Below, piece after piece: positions 63,745 to 64,000 of a DNA stretch of 64,000 nt. This DNA comes from Nymphaea colorata. Taxonomy: Eukaryota; Streptophyta; Magnoliopsida; Nymphaeales; Nymphaeaceae. The position numbers and the translations under genes are program-made. Position 1 is the stretch's first letter; each line of letters begins with the position of its first letter. The stretch is from NCBI RefSeq assembly GCF_008831285.2, contig NC_045139.1, positions 1,532,204 through 1,596,203 of the forward strand, in the 5' to 3' direction. The notes beneath the pieces are model-generated. The model saw only the letters and a list, made by a program, of their open reading frames with translations. It made no database searches and was not told where the DNA came from.

Positions 63745-64000
63745 CCATCATTAAGGAACGATGATCCGTTGGCTCAATTCGAGGTAGTTATCGCCGCCTA
63801 CCATCGTATTGCATGGCTCGGAGTTGATCCCAACATAGGTACATTCTTGTTGGTGCTTAATGCTTGTGCTGCCATGTTCGTCGGCAATGATGTGACCAGG
63901 CGCAACTTCGCTTCTAGCGACCTGCTTTGCGCTGCCATTTCCGATGTGCCGGGGAGGTGAGGCTGCCTCGATCTAGCGTTCCATACGTTTGCCAAAATGT
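63745..64000 (+). pseudogene. PPR-like fragment at window edge
   Basis: The plus strand reads AYHRIAWLGVDPNIGTF then LLVLNACA, the pattern of a pentatricopeptide-repeat motif. A stop at 63958-63960 is followed in the same frame by GCLDLAFHTFAKM, like the start of another PPR unit. PPR proteins bind organelle RNA. There is no ATG just before the motif (the frame opens with TTG), and the in-frame stop argues for a broken copy. A real gene with an intron, or continuing beyond the window, cannot be excluded. Confidence 0.5.

Overview
This is a window of flowering-plant nuclear DNA. The evidence is split genes with GT-AG introns, plant gene families (a UBP15-type deubiquitinase and a plant CAT amino-acid transporter), Copia and LINE retrotransposons, and AT-rich intergenic DNA full of TA, CT and TG microsatellites. 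I cannot name the species from the sequence.

Layout. 1-4973 is a decayed Copia retrotransposon on the minus strand, with its 3' LTR cut by the window edge. 5443-33424 holds four minus-strand, two-exon genes (A at 5443-6287, B at 9487-10905, C at 14562-15440, D at 32591-33424) for small secreted glycine-rich proteins. All four share a signal-peptide exon, a phase-1 intron at the same place, a TATA box and a cysteine motif C-x3-C-G-x2-C-C-S-x-x-E-[YF]-A-x-F. Genes C and D carry the motif twice. Between them lie LINE remnants, a TRIM-like element, MITEs, a second Copia (20688-25622) and a decayed LINE (about 25640-31020).

The order of duplicated blocks (LINE remnant 13105-14254, gene C block 14255-18350, LINE remnant 19105-20284, gene D block 32280-35720) suggests that a unit of about 6 kb was duplicated in tandem. 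About 12 kb of mostly transposon DNA then came to lie between the second LINE remnant and gene D.

40163-47833 (minus) is a complete 12-exon UBP15-like ubiquitin-specific protease with an N-terminal membrane helix and a MYND finger, 975 residues in my model. 58910-60664 (minus) is an intact single-exon cationic amino-acid transporter of 584 residues. The last 250 bases hold a PPR-like fragment on the plus strand. The rest (35.7-40 kb, 47.8-58.9 kb, 60.7-63.7 kb) is intergenic DNA with microsatellites and small non-autonomous transposons, including hAT-type MITEs with 8-bp target duplications.

The most unusual content is the glycine-rich, cysteine-motif gene cluster. Its members probably act in the apoplast or cell wall, but their function is not known from sequence. 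UBP15-like and CAT are ordinary conserved genes with no evident functional link to the cluster.
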